A DNA stretch of 64,000 nt from the NCBI RefSeq assembly GCF_022568815.1, contig NZ_JAKZHX010000008.1, positions 62,001 through 126,000 of the forward strand, given 5' to 3'. This document shows, piece after piece, positions 35,717-44,953 of the stretch. The stretch comes from Undibacterium paludis (GTDB lineage: Bacteria > Pseudomonadota > Gammaproteobacteria > Burkholderiales > Burkholderiaceae_D). Below the pieces are notes generated by a model. The model was given only the letters and a program-made list of their open reading frames with translations. It did no database searches and had not been told where the DNA came from. Both the position numbers and the translations under genes were made by a program. The stretch's first letter is position 1, and every line of letters starts with the position of its first letter.

Positions 35717-36340
35717 ATGGATAAGCAAATGGACCAATTCCTGGCAAGCACCACTTACATCAACTGGCAGCACCCCGCAGTGCTGGCGCAGGCACTGCAA
35801 CTGGCTGCCGGCAAAAGCAGTGCGCAGGACATCGCACAGGCCTGCTTTGAATTTGTGCGTGACCAGATTCACCATAGCTGGGACTACCGGCAAAACCCGG
35901 TGACCTGTATCGCTTCTGATGTGCTGGCACATGGTACCGGTTATTGCTATGCCAAAAGCCATTTGCTGGCAGCTTTGCTGCGTGCAAATGGCATACCGGC
36001 AGGCCTGTGTTATCAGCGCCTGACCATAGGCAGCGAGCCGCCATTCTGCCTGCATGGCTTGAATGCCGTTTACCTGCCGGAACATGGTTGGTATCGCATT
36101 GATGCCCGCGGCAACAAACCCGGCGTGCAGGCAGAGTTTTGTCCACCACATGAACAACTGGCATTCGCGATGACAACACCCGGCGAGCAGGATTTTGCCG
36201 GCATCTGGGCCGAGCCGCATGCAGTGGTTCTGGCAGCATTGATGACCCAGCCTACCGTAGAGGCGGTGATGGAAAACCTGCCGGACGGCGACCTGTCGGC
36301 TGAGCTGACACCGGCGATGGTCCCACATCTGTCAGCCTGA
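35717..36340 (+). CDS. Transglutaminase-like cysteine protein
   Basis: 207 residues. Triad residues are visible: Cys77 in GTGYCYAKSHLLAALLRA, His113 in CLHGLNAVYL and Asp129 in WYRIDARGNK. The family (arylamine-NAT/transglutaminase core) includes proteases and amide transferases. No signal peptide, so it is cytoplasmic. It sits in a short run with a GNAT gene and may share its transcript. Substrate is unknown. Confidence 0.9.
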   Translation: MDKQMDQFLASTTYINWQHPAVLAQALQLAAGKSSAQDIAQACFEFVRDQIHHSWDYRQNPVTCIASDVLAHGTGYCYAKSHLLAALLRANGIPAGLCYQRLTIGSEPPFCLHGLNAVYLPEHGWYRIDARGNKPGVQAEFCPPHEQLAFAMTTPGEQDFAGIWAEPHAVVLAALMTQPTVEAVMENLPDGDLSAELTPAMVPHLSA

Positions 36341-36442
36341 TACCTGTTTTGCTCATCTTGCATTGACAGTTGAGCAAGGTAGGAGACATGGCCCTGGCGC
36401 GGTAGAATAAGAGCCTGAACCACATTTTTTTGCCGATCTGCC

Positions 36443-36886
36443 ATGGCCCGCCTGCAATTACACTTCCCTGAAGACCAGTATTATTACTCTACCCAGCTGA
36501 CGGTACGCGTGACCGACATCAACGGCGCCAATCACCTGGGTAATGATTCCATGATCTCAATGATTTCAGAAGCCAGGGCGCGTTTCCTGTATGAGTTTGG
36601 CATACGCGAAACCGCTGCCGGTGGCAGCGGCATCATCGTCACTGACCTGGCGACCACCTATAAGGCAGAAGCCCATGCGCGTGATCAGCTCCTGTTTGAA
36701 GTCGGGGTGATGGACTTCAACAAATATGGCGGCGACATTACGTTTCGCATTACCCGCCCGGCTGACCAGGCATTGATCGCCATGGCCAAGTCGGGTTTCG
36801 TGTTTTTTGATTACCGTGCAGGCAGGGTGGTGCAAATGCCTGAGGATTTTCGCGACAAGTTCGGGCGTGTGAATTTTCTGGAATAG
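36443..36886 (+). CDS. Acyl-CoA thioesterase, hotdog fold
   Basis: 147 residues. VRVTDINGANHLGNDSMIS holds the conserved acid and Asn/His of the 4-hydroxybenzoyl-CoA thioesterase-like group. EARARFLYEFGI and FVFFDYRAGRVVQMPEDFR follow. It probably hydrolyses an acyl-CoA in the cytoplasm. It is convergent with the TonB receptor gene, 48 bp away. Confidence 0.88.
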   Translation: MARLQLHFPEDQYYYSTQLTVRVTDINGANHLGNDSMISMISEARARFLYEFGIRETAAGGSGIIVTDLATTYKAEAHARDQLLFEVGVMDFNKYGGDITFRITRPADQALIAMAKSGFVFFDYRAGRVVQMPEDFRDKFGRVNFLE

Positions 36887-36934
36887 CCTTTGAGCCAGAC
36901 TGTTGTAAATTCAATAGCCGGGCTCTTGGCTGCC

Positions 36935-39628
36935 TTAGCTGCCGAACTTGTAGTTGACCTCCAGCCAGCCCTGGCGGCCCAGCGGCGAGTAGGAACCAAC
37001 CGGGTAATTCGGCCAGCCGCCTGTGTAATCATATTTGATCTTGTTGAAGACATTGTTGACGATCAGCGATACCGTCAGGTTCTTGCTGGCCTGGTAGACC
37101 GTGCTCCAGTTGGCGATGGCTGTCGACGACAGGTAGAACTGGCCTGACCCATTCGGTATCTTGCCGTAGCGCGTTACGGTCAGGGTATTCGACCAGTCCC
37201 CCCTGTTCCAGTTGACAGTCGTGATCAGCTTGTCGCGCCAGTCGCTGTTACCCAGGTCCGCCAGGTCATCATACAGGGCATCGCCTTCAAACTGCTTGGA
37301 TTTCTTGCTCAATACTTTGCTGTAATTGGCCTTGAAAGTGAAGCTGCCTGCATGGTCGGTCTTCAGCAGATACTTGCCACTGATATCGATACCACTGGTT
37401 GCCTGGTAGGCAGCGTTGATGGGATTAACCCAGATTTCCTGTATCTCGCCGGCGTGGCTCAGCGCATCCTGAGGGTAACGCTTGATGCGGTTGATGGTAT
37501 CGGCACACAGGCTGGAATTGATATCGCGTTTGCCGGTACGACAATCGGCTTCATCACGCAAGAGCTGGTCAGCGCTGAGGTTGACGACCATGTCGCTGAT
37601 CTTGATATTCCAGTAATCGAGCGAGACATCAAATTCCTTACTTGGCGACCAGACTATGCCCAGGCCGAAAGATTTGCCTTTTTCCGACTTCAGGTCAGGG
37701 CTGCCAAACTGTACATAGTTGGCGCCGGGTGAATAATTGGCGTAGTCGCAATCCTTGAGTTCCTGTCCCTGCGATTTGCAGCGATAGTAATCTGTCGTGC
37801 TGGAATAATAGCCGGTGCCACGGGCCTTGAAGATGTAATTCATGTCCGGCGCACGAAAGCTGGTCGCATAATTGGCGCGCAACAGCAGGTCTTGCGTGGG
37901 GCGGATTTCCAGGCCGCCGTTATAGGTGAGCTTGCCATCCTTGCGGCCGGCAAAGTGATAATCGTCATAGCGTCCGGCCAGGCTGGCGGTGACTTCTTTC
38001 AGAACTGGTACATAGATTTCTGCCCCCAGCGCATAGCGCTGGCGCGAGCCATGCACGTCATCGGACTTTGTCGTGGTATTGAATACACCCTGGTTGATGC
38101 GGGGGGCAGGCAGGTTGTCAAAACTCTGGCGACCTATTTCGGCAACGCCTGCCGTCTTGACGGCCCCGGCTGGCAGCTTCCACAATTCGGTATTGACGGC
38201 CAGGCTCAGGGTCTGGGTGCGTGAGCTGTCGGCACTACGTGAGGCAGCAGTGATCTGCCTGAATTCATCGAGTGTCAGCCGTCTGGTCAAGCGGTTCTGG
38301 TCGGGGGCATAGATGGCGATGCCCGCTTTGTCCAGTCCCAGTTTGGGACCAAGGAAAAATTCATCAATGTTCGCCAGCGTGCGCGGCACCACGTTTTCGC
38401 TACGATAGGCTGATGCGCTGTAAGCGGCCTCATAGTTCCAGCTACTACCCGGTATCACACCCTTGATGCCGATATTGATACCTGCCGAGGTATCGTCCCA
38501 GCGCCGGTTGAAACTGTTGACGCCATTGATCTCTTCCGGCGCAAATACCTTGTTCCAGACTTCATAGGCATTGCTGTTCCTGTTGAAGAAATAGCTTTGA
38601 TTGGTCGACGATGATGTCCAGCTTGGCGAGCGGGTATCATTCTCTGTTCTGTTCTTGCCCAGCAGGATGTCGGCGAACAGGGTGGTGTCGGCATTGAGGT
38701 CCAGATTGCTGCTGGAGAACAGGTTAAGGCTCTGGTTTTTGGTCTGCACGCTCCAGTGCATGGGGCTTAAGCGCGGGCTGGCGCAATAACTGCCCTTGGC
38801 GACCTTGTAGCTGATCTGTGTGCCTTCAAAGAAATCACTTGTCTGGCTACAGGTATCGCCAAGATCAAGATAACGGCCGCTCTTGACGTCTTTGCGGTAG
38901 AGCGTGGCGCTTGGCGTTGCGCGTGTCGCCATGAAATCACGCTGGGTGGCGCGCAACGGTTCACGTTCACTGTATTCCAGACTGAACAGGCTGCGCAACT
39001 GATCGACATTGGCCGTGCCGGAAAACTGTACACGCTTGTTGCTGCCGCCACCACGGTCGGTATCACCGATCTTGACGTTGAGGTTATAGCCCTGGGTCTG
39101 CTTCTTGAGGATGATGTTGACCACACCGGCGATCGCATCCGAGCCATAAATCGCTGAAGCGCCGCCATTCAGAATCTCTATGCGTTCAACAATATTGGAA
39201 GGGATGTTGGCCAGGTTGGTAAAATTGACGGTACCCTCATAGGCAATCGGGAAATCAGCCATGCGCCTGCCATCGAGCAGGATCAGGGTATGATTGGGTC
39301 CAAGGCCACGCAGGCTGATGGTGTTTGCTGAAGGGGTAAAGGTATTGCCGAAGTCTTCGCCCTGGGTAAAGCCGGAATTTTGCACGGCATTGTTCAAGGC
39401 ATCATAGACATTCTTGTAGCCCTGTCTGGTGATTTCTTCACCGGTAATGATGGTGACCGCAGTCGGTCCTTCCAGACTGGCGCGTGGTATGCGCGAGCCG
39501 GTGATGACGACAGCTTCTTCTTTTTGCTCAGTTGTATTGGCAAGGGTGGACTGGCTGTAAAAGAGTGCCGAAAAACAGACAGGTATGCAGGCAGCCAGGG
39601 GCTTTAATTGATATGGTGTATTGCGCAT
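36935..39628 (-). CDS. TonB-dependent outer membrane receptor
   Basis: 897 residues from ATG 39628, chosen for its ribosome site (GAGAAG); two earlier Met codons lack one. The signal peptide ends near STLANTTEQ and a TonB box (EEAVVITGSRIPR) follows. The plug has TVNFTNLANIPSNIVERIEI and ASAIYGSDAIAGVVNIILKK. A 22-strand barrel ends in WLEVNYKFGS. It imports an unknown ligand energised by TonB. The style is that of carbohydrate or peptide receptors rather than simple siderophore receptors; this is inference. A binding-protein gene is divergent. Confidence 0.94.
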   Translation of the reverse strand: MRNTPYQLKPLAACIPVCFSALFYSQSTLANTTEQKEEAVVITGSRIPRASLEGPTAVTIITGEEITRQGYKNVYDALNNAVQNSGFTQGEDFGNTFTPSANTISLRGLGPNHTLILLDGRRMADFPIAYEGTVNFTNLANIPSNIVERIEILNGGASAIYGSDAIAGVVNIILKKQTQGYNLNVKIGDTDRGGGSNKRVQFSGTANVDQLRSLFSLEYSEREPLRATQRDFMATRATPSATLYRKDVKSGRYLDLGDTCSQTSDFFEGTQISYKVAKGSYCASPRLSPMHWSVQTKNQSLNLFSSSNLDLNADTTLFADILLGKNRTENDTRSPSWTSSSTNQSYFFNRNSNAYEVWNKVFAPEEINGVNSFNRRWDDTSAGINIGIKGVIPGSSWNYEAAYSASAYRSENVVPRTLANIDEFFLGPKLGLDKAGIAIYAPDQNRLTRRLTLDEFRQITAASRSADSSRTQTLSLAVNTELWKLPAGAVKTAGVAEIGRQSFDNLPAPRINQGVFNTTTKSDDVHGSRQRYALGAEIYVPVLKEVTASLAGRYDDYHFAGRKDGKLTYNGGLEIRPTQDLLLRANYATSFRAPDMNYIFKARGTGYYSSTTDYYRCKSQGQELKDCDYANYSPGANYVQFGSPDLKSEKGKSFGLGIVWSPSKEFDVSLDYWNIKISDMVVNLSADQLLRDEADCRTGKRDINSSLCADTINRIKRYPQDALSHAGEIQEIWVNPINAAYQATSGIDISGKYLLKTDHAGSFTFKANYSKVLSKKSKQFEGDALYDDLADLGNSDWRDKLITTVNWNRGDWSNTLTVTRYGKIPNGSGQFYLSSTAIANWSTVYQASKNLTVSLIVNNVFNKIKYDYTGGWPNYPVGSYSPLGRQGWLEVNYKFGS

Positions 39629-39824
39629 GAGTCTTCTCATTGGTAGGGGAAGACCGGAAAATATCAAGAATATATTTATAGGGAAACGAATATATCCGTA
39701 TATGGAAATTCATACAGGCACTGGTATCTGCAACACATCAGGCATATAAATTCAAGTTCCTCCATGGAAAGATAAGACGTATAGCCAGAAGTGGTATGCA
39801 GCCTGGCTTCCTCGTTAAAAACAC

Positions 39825-40613
39825 ATGCGTTTAGCGATTATCATTATACTCAACGTCAGTTTGCTGATGACCTCGCTGTGCGGTCTGCCTGCGCAGCAGG
39901 CCCATGCCGCGCCGGTCGAGACCATCACCTTGATCGGTGAAGACAACTGGTATCCCTACTCTGCGGTCAAGGACGGCCAGAATCGCGGCTTTGCCGTGGA
40001 CGTGATACGGGCGGCCTATGCCGCTGTGGGCGTCCAGGTCAGATTTATCGCCACACCGTATTCACGCTGCCTGATGCTGGTCAAAAGCGGGCAGGAGCTG
40101 GGCTGTTTTGACAGCCTCAAGGATGCCGTATTGGAGCCTGACTTTCTATTCCACAAAGAACCGGTCTTCCGTGCCAGCATAGGCATCTATGCCAGAAAAG
40201 GCAGCGACCTTGCCAAAGCCAGGAATCTGCGCAGCCAGGACCTGCACAGACATGTGATAGGGGTGACCCATGGCTATACCTATGGCTCTGCATTTGAAAA
40301 TGACAGTCGCATCGTGCGTGAAACTGCCCCGACCGATCTGTCCAACCTGCGCAAGCTGATGCTCGGACGCTCTGATTATTCCCTGATCTACACCCGTGTT
40401 GTCGATTACCTGCAAGGCATGCATGCAGATGAATTCAAAGGAAAAATCGACAAGGTGGGCACGCTGATGGAAGACAATCTCTACGTCAGTTTTTCCAAAC
40501 GCATGCCAGAAGCAGTACGCTATGCCGATGCCCTGGACCAGGGTTTGCGCACCATACGAGCGAACGGTGTGTACGCGGCGATAGAAAAGAAATGGGCCAA
40601 TCCTGAGCCTTGA
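39825..40613 (+). CDS. Periplasmic solute-binding protein, family 3
   Basis: 262 residues with a signal peptide ending AQQAHAAPVE. The fold is that of amino acid binding proteins: GEDNWYPYSAVKDGQNRGFAVDVIRAAY, RFIATPYSRCLMLVKSG, a hinge at ASIGIYARKG and a C-terminal GVYAAIEKKW (only key parts given). There are no permease or ATPase genes beside it. It may be an orphan binding protein or a sensor-type protein. It is divergent from the TonB receptor. A related partial gene lies at 63510. Confidence 0.85.
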   Translation: MRLAIIIILNVSLLMTSLCGLPAQQAHAAPVETITLIGEDNWYPYSAVKDGQNRGFAVDVIRAAYAAVGVQVRFIATPYSRCLMLVKSGQELGCFDSLKDAVLEPDFLFHKEPVFRASIGIYARKGSDLAKARNLRSQDLHRHVIGVTHGYTYGSAFENDSRIVRETAPTDLSNLRKLMLGRSDYSLIYTRVVDYLQGMHADEFKGKIDKVGTLMEDNLYVSFSKRMPEAVRYADALDQGLRTIRANGVYAAIEKKWANPEP

Positions 40614-40627
40614 GATATATTTTGATT

Positions 40628-40663
40628 TCCGCTTCCACTGTTGCAGCCCGCTGATGGCAGCAT
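40628..40663. repeat. Degenerate one-ended copy of the 47.5-kb MITE terminus
   Basis: TCCGCTTCCACTGTTGCAGC and the following CCGCTGATGGCAGCAT align with TCCGCTTTCACTGTTACAGT...CTAGGCAGCAT at 47669-47702. It abuts the stop codon of the first PotD-like gene. The matching MITE lies just after the second PotD-like gene. Confidence 0.5.
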
Positions 40664-41716
40664 TTAATGCAGCAGCGCGAAAGTATTAAAGGTTCTTTCC
40701 AATTGTTCTCCATTGCTGACCCAGAATTTATCGTCAATGTTGAACGATGTCTGTATGTTGTCAGGGTGCGTGGGCAAATTCCGGAAAGCGTCCGTAGAGA
40801 AAGATTTCATGACATCCAGGCGGGGTACGCCGTACGGAATCAGTTGCGGCAAACGGCTCTGTACCTCAGGCTTGTTGATGTAACTGAGAAATCGTTTGGA
40901 TGTATCCTGGTTTTGGCCGTCCTTCATGATCACATACCAGTCCATCATGGCCAGGTTATGGTTCCACTGGATGCGCAGGTTACTCGCTCCGTCACTTTGT
41001 GCCGCGCTGATTCGACCATTGTAGGACGCCGCCATGACGATACTGCCTTTGGTGAAAAGCTCCACAGGTTTTGAGCCGGCTTCCCACCAGATGATATCAG
41101 GCCTGATCTGATCAAGTTTGCGGAAAGCTCTTGCCTGACCGGCGGGAGTTGCAAGCATCACATAGACATCTTCAGGTTTCACGCCGTCAGCCAGCAGGGC
41201 GATTTCTAGTGTGGTCTTGGCGGTTTTTCGCAGGGCGCGCTTGCCAGGGAATTTTTTCAGGTCAAAGAAATCTGACCAGGATTTGGGATCAGCTTTAACT
41301 CTGGATTTATCGTAAGCGAGAACGATGCTGTAAAAAATCGCGCCCACTCCGTCATCGGCAACGGAGCGGGTTGGGTATTGGTCCTTGCCACCCAGGCTGC
41401 TCCAGTCGATTTTCTGGAACAATCCGGCACGCGAGCCGAGGATGAAATCTTCCCCTTCCACTTGCACCACATCCCAGTCACGCATGCCCAGGTAGGAGCG
41501 TGTCGTCAGCTTGCCGATGCCGCCATCCCATTCCTTATTTCTCACTTTTTCAGAGACAATTCTGGAGAAGGGGGCAATGAATGCTTCTCTTTGTGCATTC
41601 TGCAAGGCGCCGCCAAAAGACACAAATGTGAAGTCGGAACCATAAGCAGACAGTGACGAGCATACCAGTAGTGAAGCAAAGAGATAGACACCCATGTGTC
41701 GTGTTAAGGTTTTCAA
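40664..41716 (-). CDS. PotD-like extracellular solute-binding protein (copy 1)
   Basis: 350 residues from a TTG start with AGGAG 6 bp upstream. The signal peptide runs to about SAYGSDF. FTFVSFGGALQNAQREAFIAP, then WDVVQVEGED, WWEAGSKPVELF and ASYNGRISAAQ are shared with the second copy at 47750. The family binds polyamines, GABA or related amines. It is divergent from the MocR-type regulator, with operator-like repeats between. No permease is beside it, so it may feed the PotABC-like transporter at 45-50 kb. Confidence 0.9.
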   Translation of the reverse strand: MKTLTRHMGVYLFASLLVCSSLSAYGSDFTFVSFGGALQNAQREAFIAPFSRIVSEKVRNKEWDGGIGKLTTRSYLGMRDWDVVQVEGEDFILGSRAGLFQKIDWSSLGGKDQYPTRSVADDGVGAIFYSIVLAYDKSRVKADPKSWSDFFDLKKFPGKRALRKTAKTTLEIALLADGVKPEDVYVMLATPAGQARAFRKLDQIRPDIIWWEAGSKPVELFTKGSIVMAASYNGRISAAQSDGASNLRIQWNHNLAMMDWYVIMKDGQNQDTSKRFLSYINKPEVQSRLPQLIPYGVPRLDVMKSFSTDAFRNLPTHPDNIQTSFNIDDKFWVSNGEQLERTFNTFALLH

Positions 41717-41821
41717 TCCATACTCCTGTTTGTTCGCCTTGATACAAGAAAACTGGTGAAAAATTCATCCTTGCAATCCGTCGTCTTCGTGTATCTAAAA
41801 TGATTGATTTGGGCGCATTTC

Positions 41822-41867
41822 ATACCAAAATGGTTTGTTTTTTCTCAGTAGCCCGATAAAATGGTAT
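41822..41867. promoter_or_regulatory. MocR/GabR-type operator candidate
   Basis: AAAATGGTTT (41827-41836) and AAAATGGTAT (41858-41867) repeat directly at 31 bp, three helical turns. An ATACCA (41822-41827) adds the opposite orientation. ATACCA/TGGTAT repeats are the reported target type of Bacillus GabR. The second repeat covers the regulator's own start codon, suggesting autoregulation. The site can also control the divergent binding-protein gene. Confidence 0.5.
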
Positions 41868-43411
41868 TACGGTTTATGCCGTTTTCTTATAGCCACTTTG
41901 AGATATCTGATAGGTCCACTTTGCGCCTTGCCACACTTCCTGATTTTCTCTTGCAGCGCATAGATCGTGACCTGACCGTACCGGTGAACAGGCAGATCTA
42001 CCAGGTTGTGCGAGAAGCAATCCTGTCACAGGTTTTACCAGTAGGGATGAAATTGCCGTCCTCACGTGACCTGGCGAATGAGTTGAACATGTCGCGCAAT
42101 ACGGTCATGCATGCCTATGAGCAGTTGATTGCCGAAGGCTATCTTGAGACACGATCAGGTTCCGGTACATTCATCGCCGACACCGTGCCTGACCAGATTG
42201 CCAATGCTGCCAAAAACTCCCCGGTATCAAGCAGCGGCAAAGAAAAAAGCATGCTGTCCGAACGGGGTGCAAAACTGATCAGGCATGCGGGAGTCTGTGA
42301 ATTGCAGTGGGGGGCTTTCATGCCCGGTGTGCCTGATGTCACCATGTTTCCGAACAAGATCTGGGCGCGGCTGCAAAACAAGGTTTGGCGGCGGTCACGT
42401 GCTCATTTGCTCACTTACGATAACGGCGGCGGTTATATGCCGCTGCGCGAAGCAATTGCAGAATACCTGAGAGCAGCGCGTTCAGTGAATTGCACTGCCG
42501 AGCAGGTCATGATTACCACGGGCATACATCAATCCATAGACCTTGTTGCCAAATTGCTTGGCGAAAACGGTAACAAGGCCTGGGTGGAAAATCCCTGCTA
42601 CTGGGGCACCCGCAGTGTGCTGCAGTCGCAAGGCATCGAGCCTGTCCCAATCCAGGTAGATCAGGAAGGGATGCAGTTACTGGCCCCCGATCTGCGCAAT
42701 CCACCCCGCTTTATTTTTGTAACGCCGTCGCATCAATATCCGCTCGGCGTCGTCATGAGCCTGTCGCGCCGTCGCATGTTGCTTGAATATGCGGCGGCAA
42801 ACGATGCATGGATTATTGAAGATGATTACGACAGCGAATTTCGCTATGGCAGCAGGCCCCTGGCTTCTTTGCAGGGGATGGATACACATGACCGTGTGCT
42901 GTATATGGGAACATTCAGCAAGACCATGTTTCCCGGGTTGCGCATCGGCTTTCTCGTGGTTCCAGAAGGCTTAAGCAAGGCATTTGCAACCGGTCTGTCC
43001 GAACTTTACAGAGGGGGCCAAATATCTACCCAGGCGGTGTTGACGGATTTTATCAAAGAGGGATATTTCACCTCTTACATCCGGCGCATGCGGGTAGTAT
43101 ATGCTGAACGCCTCCGTCTCCTGACTGAGGCCATCAAGGGGAATTTTGGTGACGCCATCATCATTACCGGCAGTGATGCCGGGCTGCACCTGGCACTGAA
43201 ATTGCCGGATGGCTGCGAGGATTATCTGATCAGTGAACAGGCAATGAAGGCCGGCATTATTGCACGGCCACTGTCACGGTATTACATGAACCCGGAAACT
43301 GCCGTGCATGGATTGTTGCTGGGATATGGCTGTGTGCCGGATGAAGAGATAGGTCCCGCTTTTGACAAGCTGGCAAAAATCATCAAAGCCAGTATACGTA
43401 AAAATATATGA
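41861..43411 (+). CDS. MocR-type (GabR-like) PLP-dependent GntR regulator
   Basis: 516 residues. A GntR winged helix spans about 30-100 (LPSSRDLANELNMSRNTVMH, then GYLETRSGSGTFIAD). An aminotransferase-like fold I domain follows, with the PLP Lys in YMGTFSKTMFPGLRIGFLV. GabR-type proteins sense GABA through PLP and activate gabTD. Gene position beside gabD/gabT and an amine transporter supports that role. ATG 41876 is an alternative start. A strong hairpin terminator separates it from convergent gabD. Confidence 0.92.
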   Translation: MVLRFMPFSYSHFEISDRSTLRLATLPDFLLQRIDRDLTVPVNRQIYQVVREAILSQVLPVGMKLPSSRDLANELNMSRNTVMHAYEQLIAEGYLETRSGSGTFIADTVPDQIANAAKNSPVSSSGKEKSMLSERGAKLIRHAGVCELQWGAFMPGVPDVTMFPNKIWARLQNKVWRRSRAHLLTYDNGGGYMPLREAIAEYLRAARSVNCTAEQVMITTGIHQSIDLVAKLLGENGNKAWVENPCYWGTRSVLQSQGIEPVPIQVDQEGMQLLAPDLRNPPRFIFVTPSHQYPLGVVMSLSRRRMLLEYAAANDAWIIEDDYDSEFRYGSRPLASLQGMDTHDRVLYMGTFSKTMFPGLRIGFLVVPEGLSKAFATGLSELYRGGQISTQAVLTDFIKEGYFTSYIRRMRVVYAERLRLLTEAIKGNFGDAIIITGSDAGLHLALKLPDGCEDYLISEQAMKAGIIARPLSRYYMNPETAVHGLLLGYGCVPDEEIGPAFDKLAKIIKASIRKNI

Positions 43412-43421
43412 TTCGTACAGA

Positions 43422-43467
43422 AATCCGGCTCATAAAAATTGATCAGGTTTTTATGAGCTTCCGGATT
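43422..43467. terminator. Bidirectional terminator between the MocR gene and gabD
   Basis: AATCCGG (43422-43428) plus CTCATAAAAA (43429-43438) pair with TTTTTATGAG (43448-43457) and, after a 3-nt bulge, CCGGATT (43461-43467). The loop is 9 nt. The gene ends on both sides fit its use in both directions. Confidence 0.8.
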
Positions 43468-43480
43468 GTTCTACTGTCTT

Positions 43481-44935
43481 TCAGATACCGCCCATGCACA
43501 CGTATTTCATGGCAAGATAATCTTCCATGCCATATTTTGAACCTTCGCGCCCCAGACCTGACTGTTTGATACCGCCGAAAGGAATCACCTCGCTGGAAAT
43601 GATACCCGTATTGACGCCGACCATGCCGGTTTCAAGAGATTCTGCAATTCTCCAGATGCGGCCAACATCACGCGCATAAAAATAGCCGGCAAGACCAAAC
43701 TCGGTATCGTTGGCCAGGGCCAGCACTTCTTCGTCTGACTTGAAACGGAACAAGGGTGCGACCGGGCCAAAAATTTCTTCCCTGGAAAAACGCATGTCGG
43801 CGGTGGCATCAGCAATTACGGTGGGTTCAAAAAAACTGTGACCCAGGCTGTGGCGTTTGCCACCTGTCAGAACGCGCCCGCCTTTGGCTATGGCGTCTGC
43901 TATATGCAACTCAACTTTCTGGACAGCCTTTTCATTAATCAGCGGCCCTTGTGTCACGCCTGCTTCAAGGCCGTTGCCGACCTTGAGTTTCTTGACGGCG
44001 GCCACCAGTTTTTCCGCAAATGCATCGTATACCTCATCGTGCACATAAAAGCGGTTTGCGCAAACGCAGGTTTGGCCGGTATTCCTGAATTTCGCGAGCA
44101 TGGCGCCTTCAACGGCAGCATCAAGGTCTGCATCATCGAATATGATGAATGGTGCATTGCCACCGAGTTCAAGAGACAGTTTCTTGATGGTTGGCGCGCA
44201 TTGTTCCATCAGCATGCGACCGACCTCGGTCGATCCGGTAAAGGTCAATTTTCGTACAGTCGGATTACTGCTCATTTCTGTACCGATGGCGCGGGGCGAG
44301 CCAGTGACTACACTGAAAACACCTGCCGGAATACCTGCCCGTTCAGCCAGTACTGCCAGTGCAAATGCAGAATGAGGGGTTGCTTCAGCAGGCTTGACGA
44401 CTATGGTGCACCCGGCAGCCAGTGCCGGGGCCACTTTACGCGTGATCATCGCTGCCGGGAAGTTCCATGGTGTGATGGCTGCACATACCCCGATGGGCTG
44501 TTTCAACACAAGCAGGCGGCGGTCGATCCAGGGGGATGTCAGTGTATCACCGCTGACGCGTTTCGCTTCTTCGGCAAACCACTCTATATACGATGCGGCA
44601 TAGGCGATTTCACCTTTCGCTTCTTCAAAGGCTCTTCCCTGTTCACTGGTCATGATGAGAGCCAGGTCTTCGATATTGGCCAGCAATAAGTCATGCCATT
44701 TCCTGAGAAGATTGCTGCGCTCCTTTGCTGTCTTCTTGCGCCAGGCAGGCCATGCTCTGTCTGCACTGGCGATTGCCTGTTTTGTCTCACTGGCGCCCAT
44801 GTTGGGGACAGAACCTATCTGTTCACCGGTCGCCGGATTGATAACACTGAAGGTCGTACCATCTTCTGCATCACACCATAATCCATTGATGTAGGCCTGC
44901 TTACGTAGCAATGACGGGTCTTTCAAGTTCAACAT
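43481..44935 (-). CDS. gabD: Succinate-semialdehyde dehydrogenase (NAD(P)+)
   Basis: 484 residues with AGGGAT upstream. Motifs: TPWNFPAAMITRKVAPALAA, FTGSTEVGRML, LELGGNAPFIIFDDADLD with the general base Glu, and catalytic Cys in FRNTGQTCVCANRFYV. It oxidises succinic semialdehyde to succinate, completing GABA breakdown after GabT. It is the last gene of the minus-strand transport/catabolism series, 19 bp after the permease gene. Confidence 0.94.
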   Translation of the reverse strand: MLNLKDPSLLRKQAYINGLWCDAEDGTTFSVINPATGEQIGSVPNMGASETKQAIASADRAWPAWRKKTAKERSNLLRKWHDLLLANIEDLALIMTSEQGRAFEEAKGEIAYAASYIEWFAEEAKRVSGDTLTSPWIDRRLLVLKQPIGVCAAITPWNFPAAMITRKVAPALAAGCTIVVKPAEATPHSAFALAVLAERAGIPAGVFSVVTGSPRAIGTEMSSNPTVRKLTFTGSTEVGRMLMEQCAPTIKKLSLELGGNAPFIIFDDADLDAAVEGAMLAKFRNTGQTCVCANRFYVHDEVYDAFAEKLVAAVKKLKVGNGLEAGVTQGPLINEKAVQKVELHIADAIAKGGRVLTGGKRHSLGHSFFEPTVIADATADMRFSREEIFGPVAPLFRFKSDEEVLALANDTEFGLAGYFYARDVGRIWRIAESLETGMVGVNTGIISSEVIPFGGIKQSGLGREGSKYGMEDYLAMKYVCMGGI

Positions 44936-44953
44936 AAATTTATCCCTGTGCGG

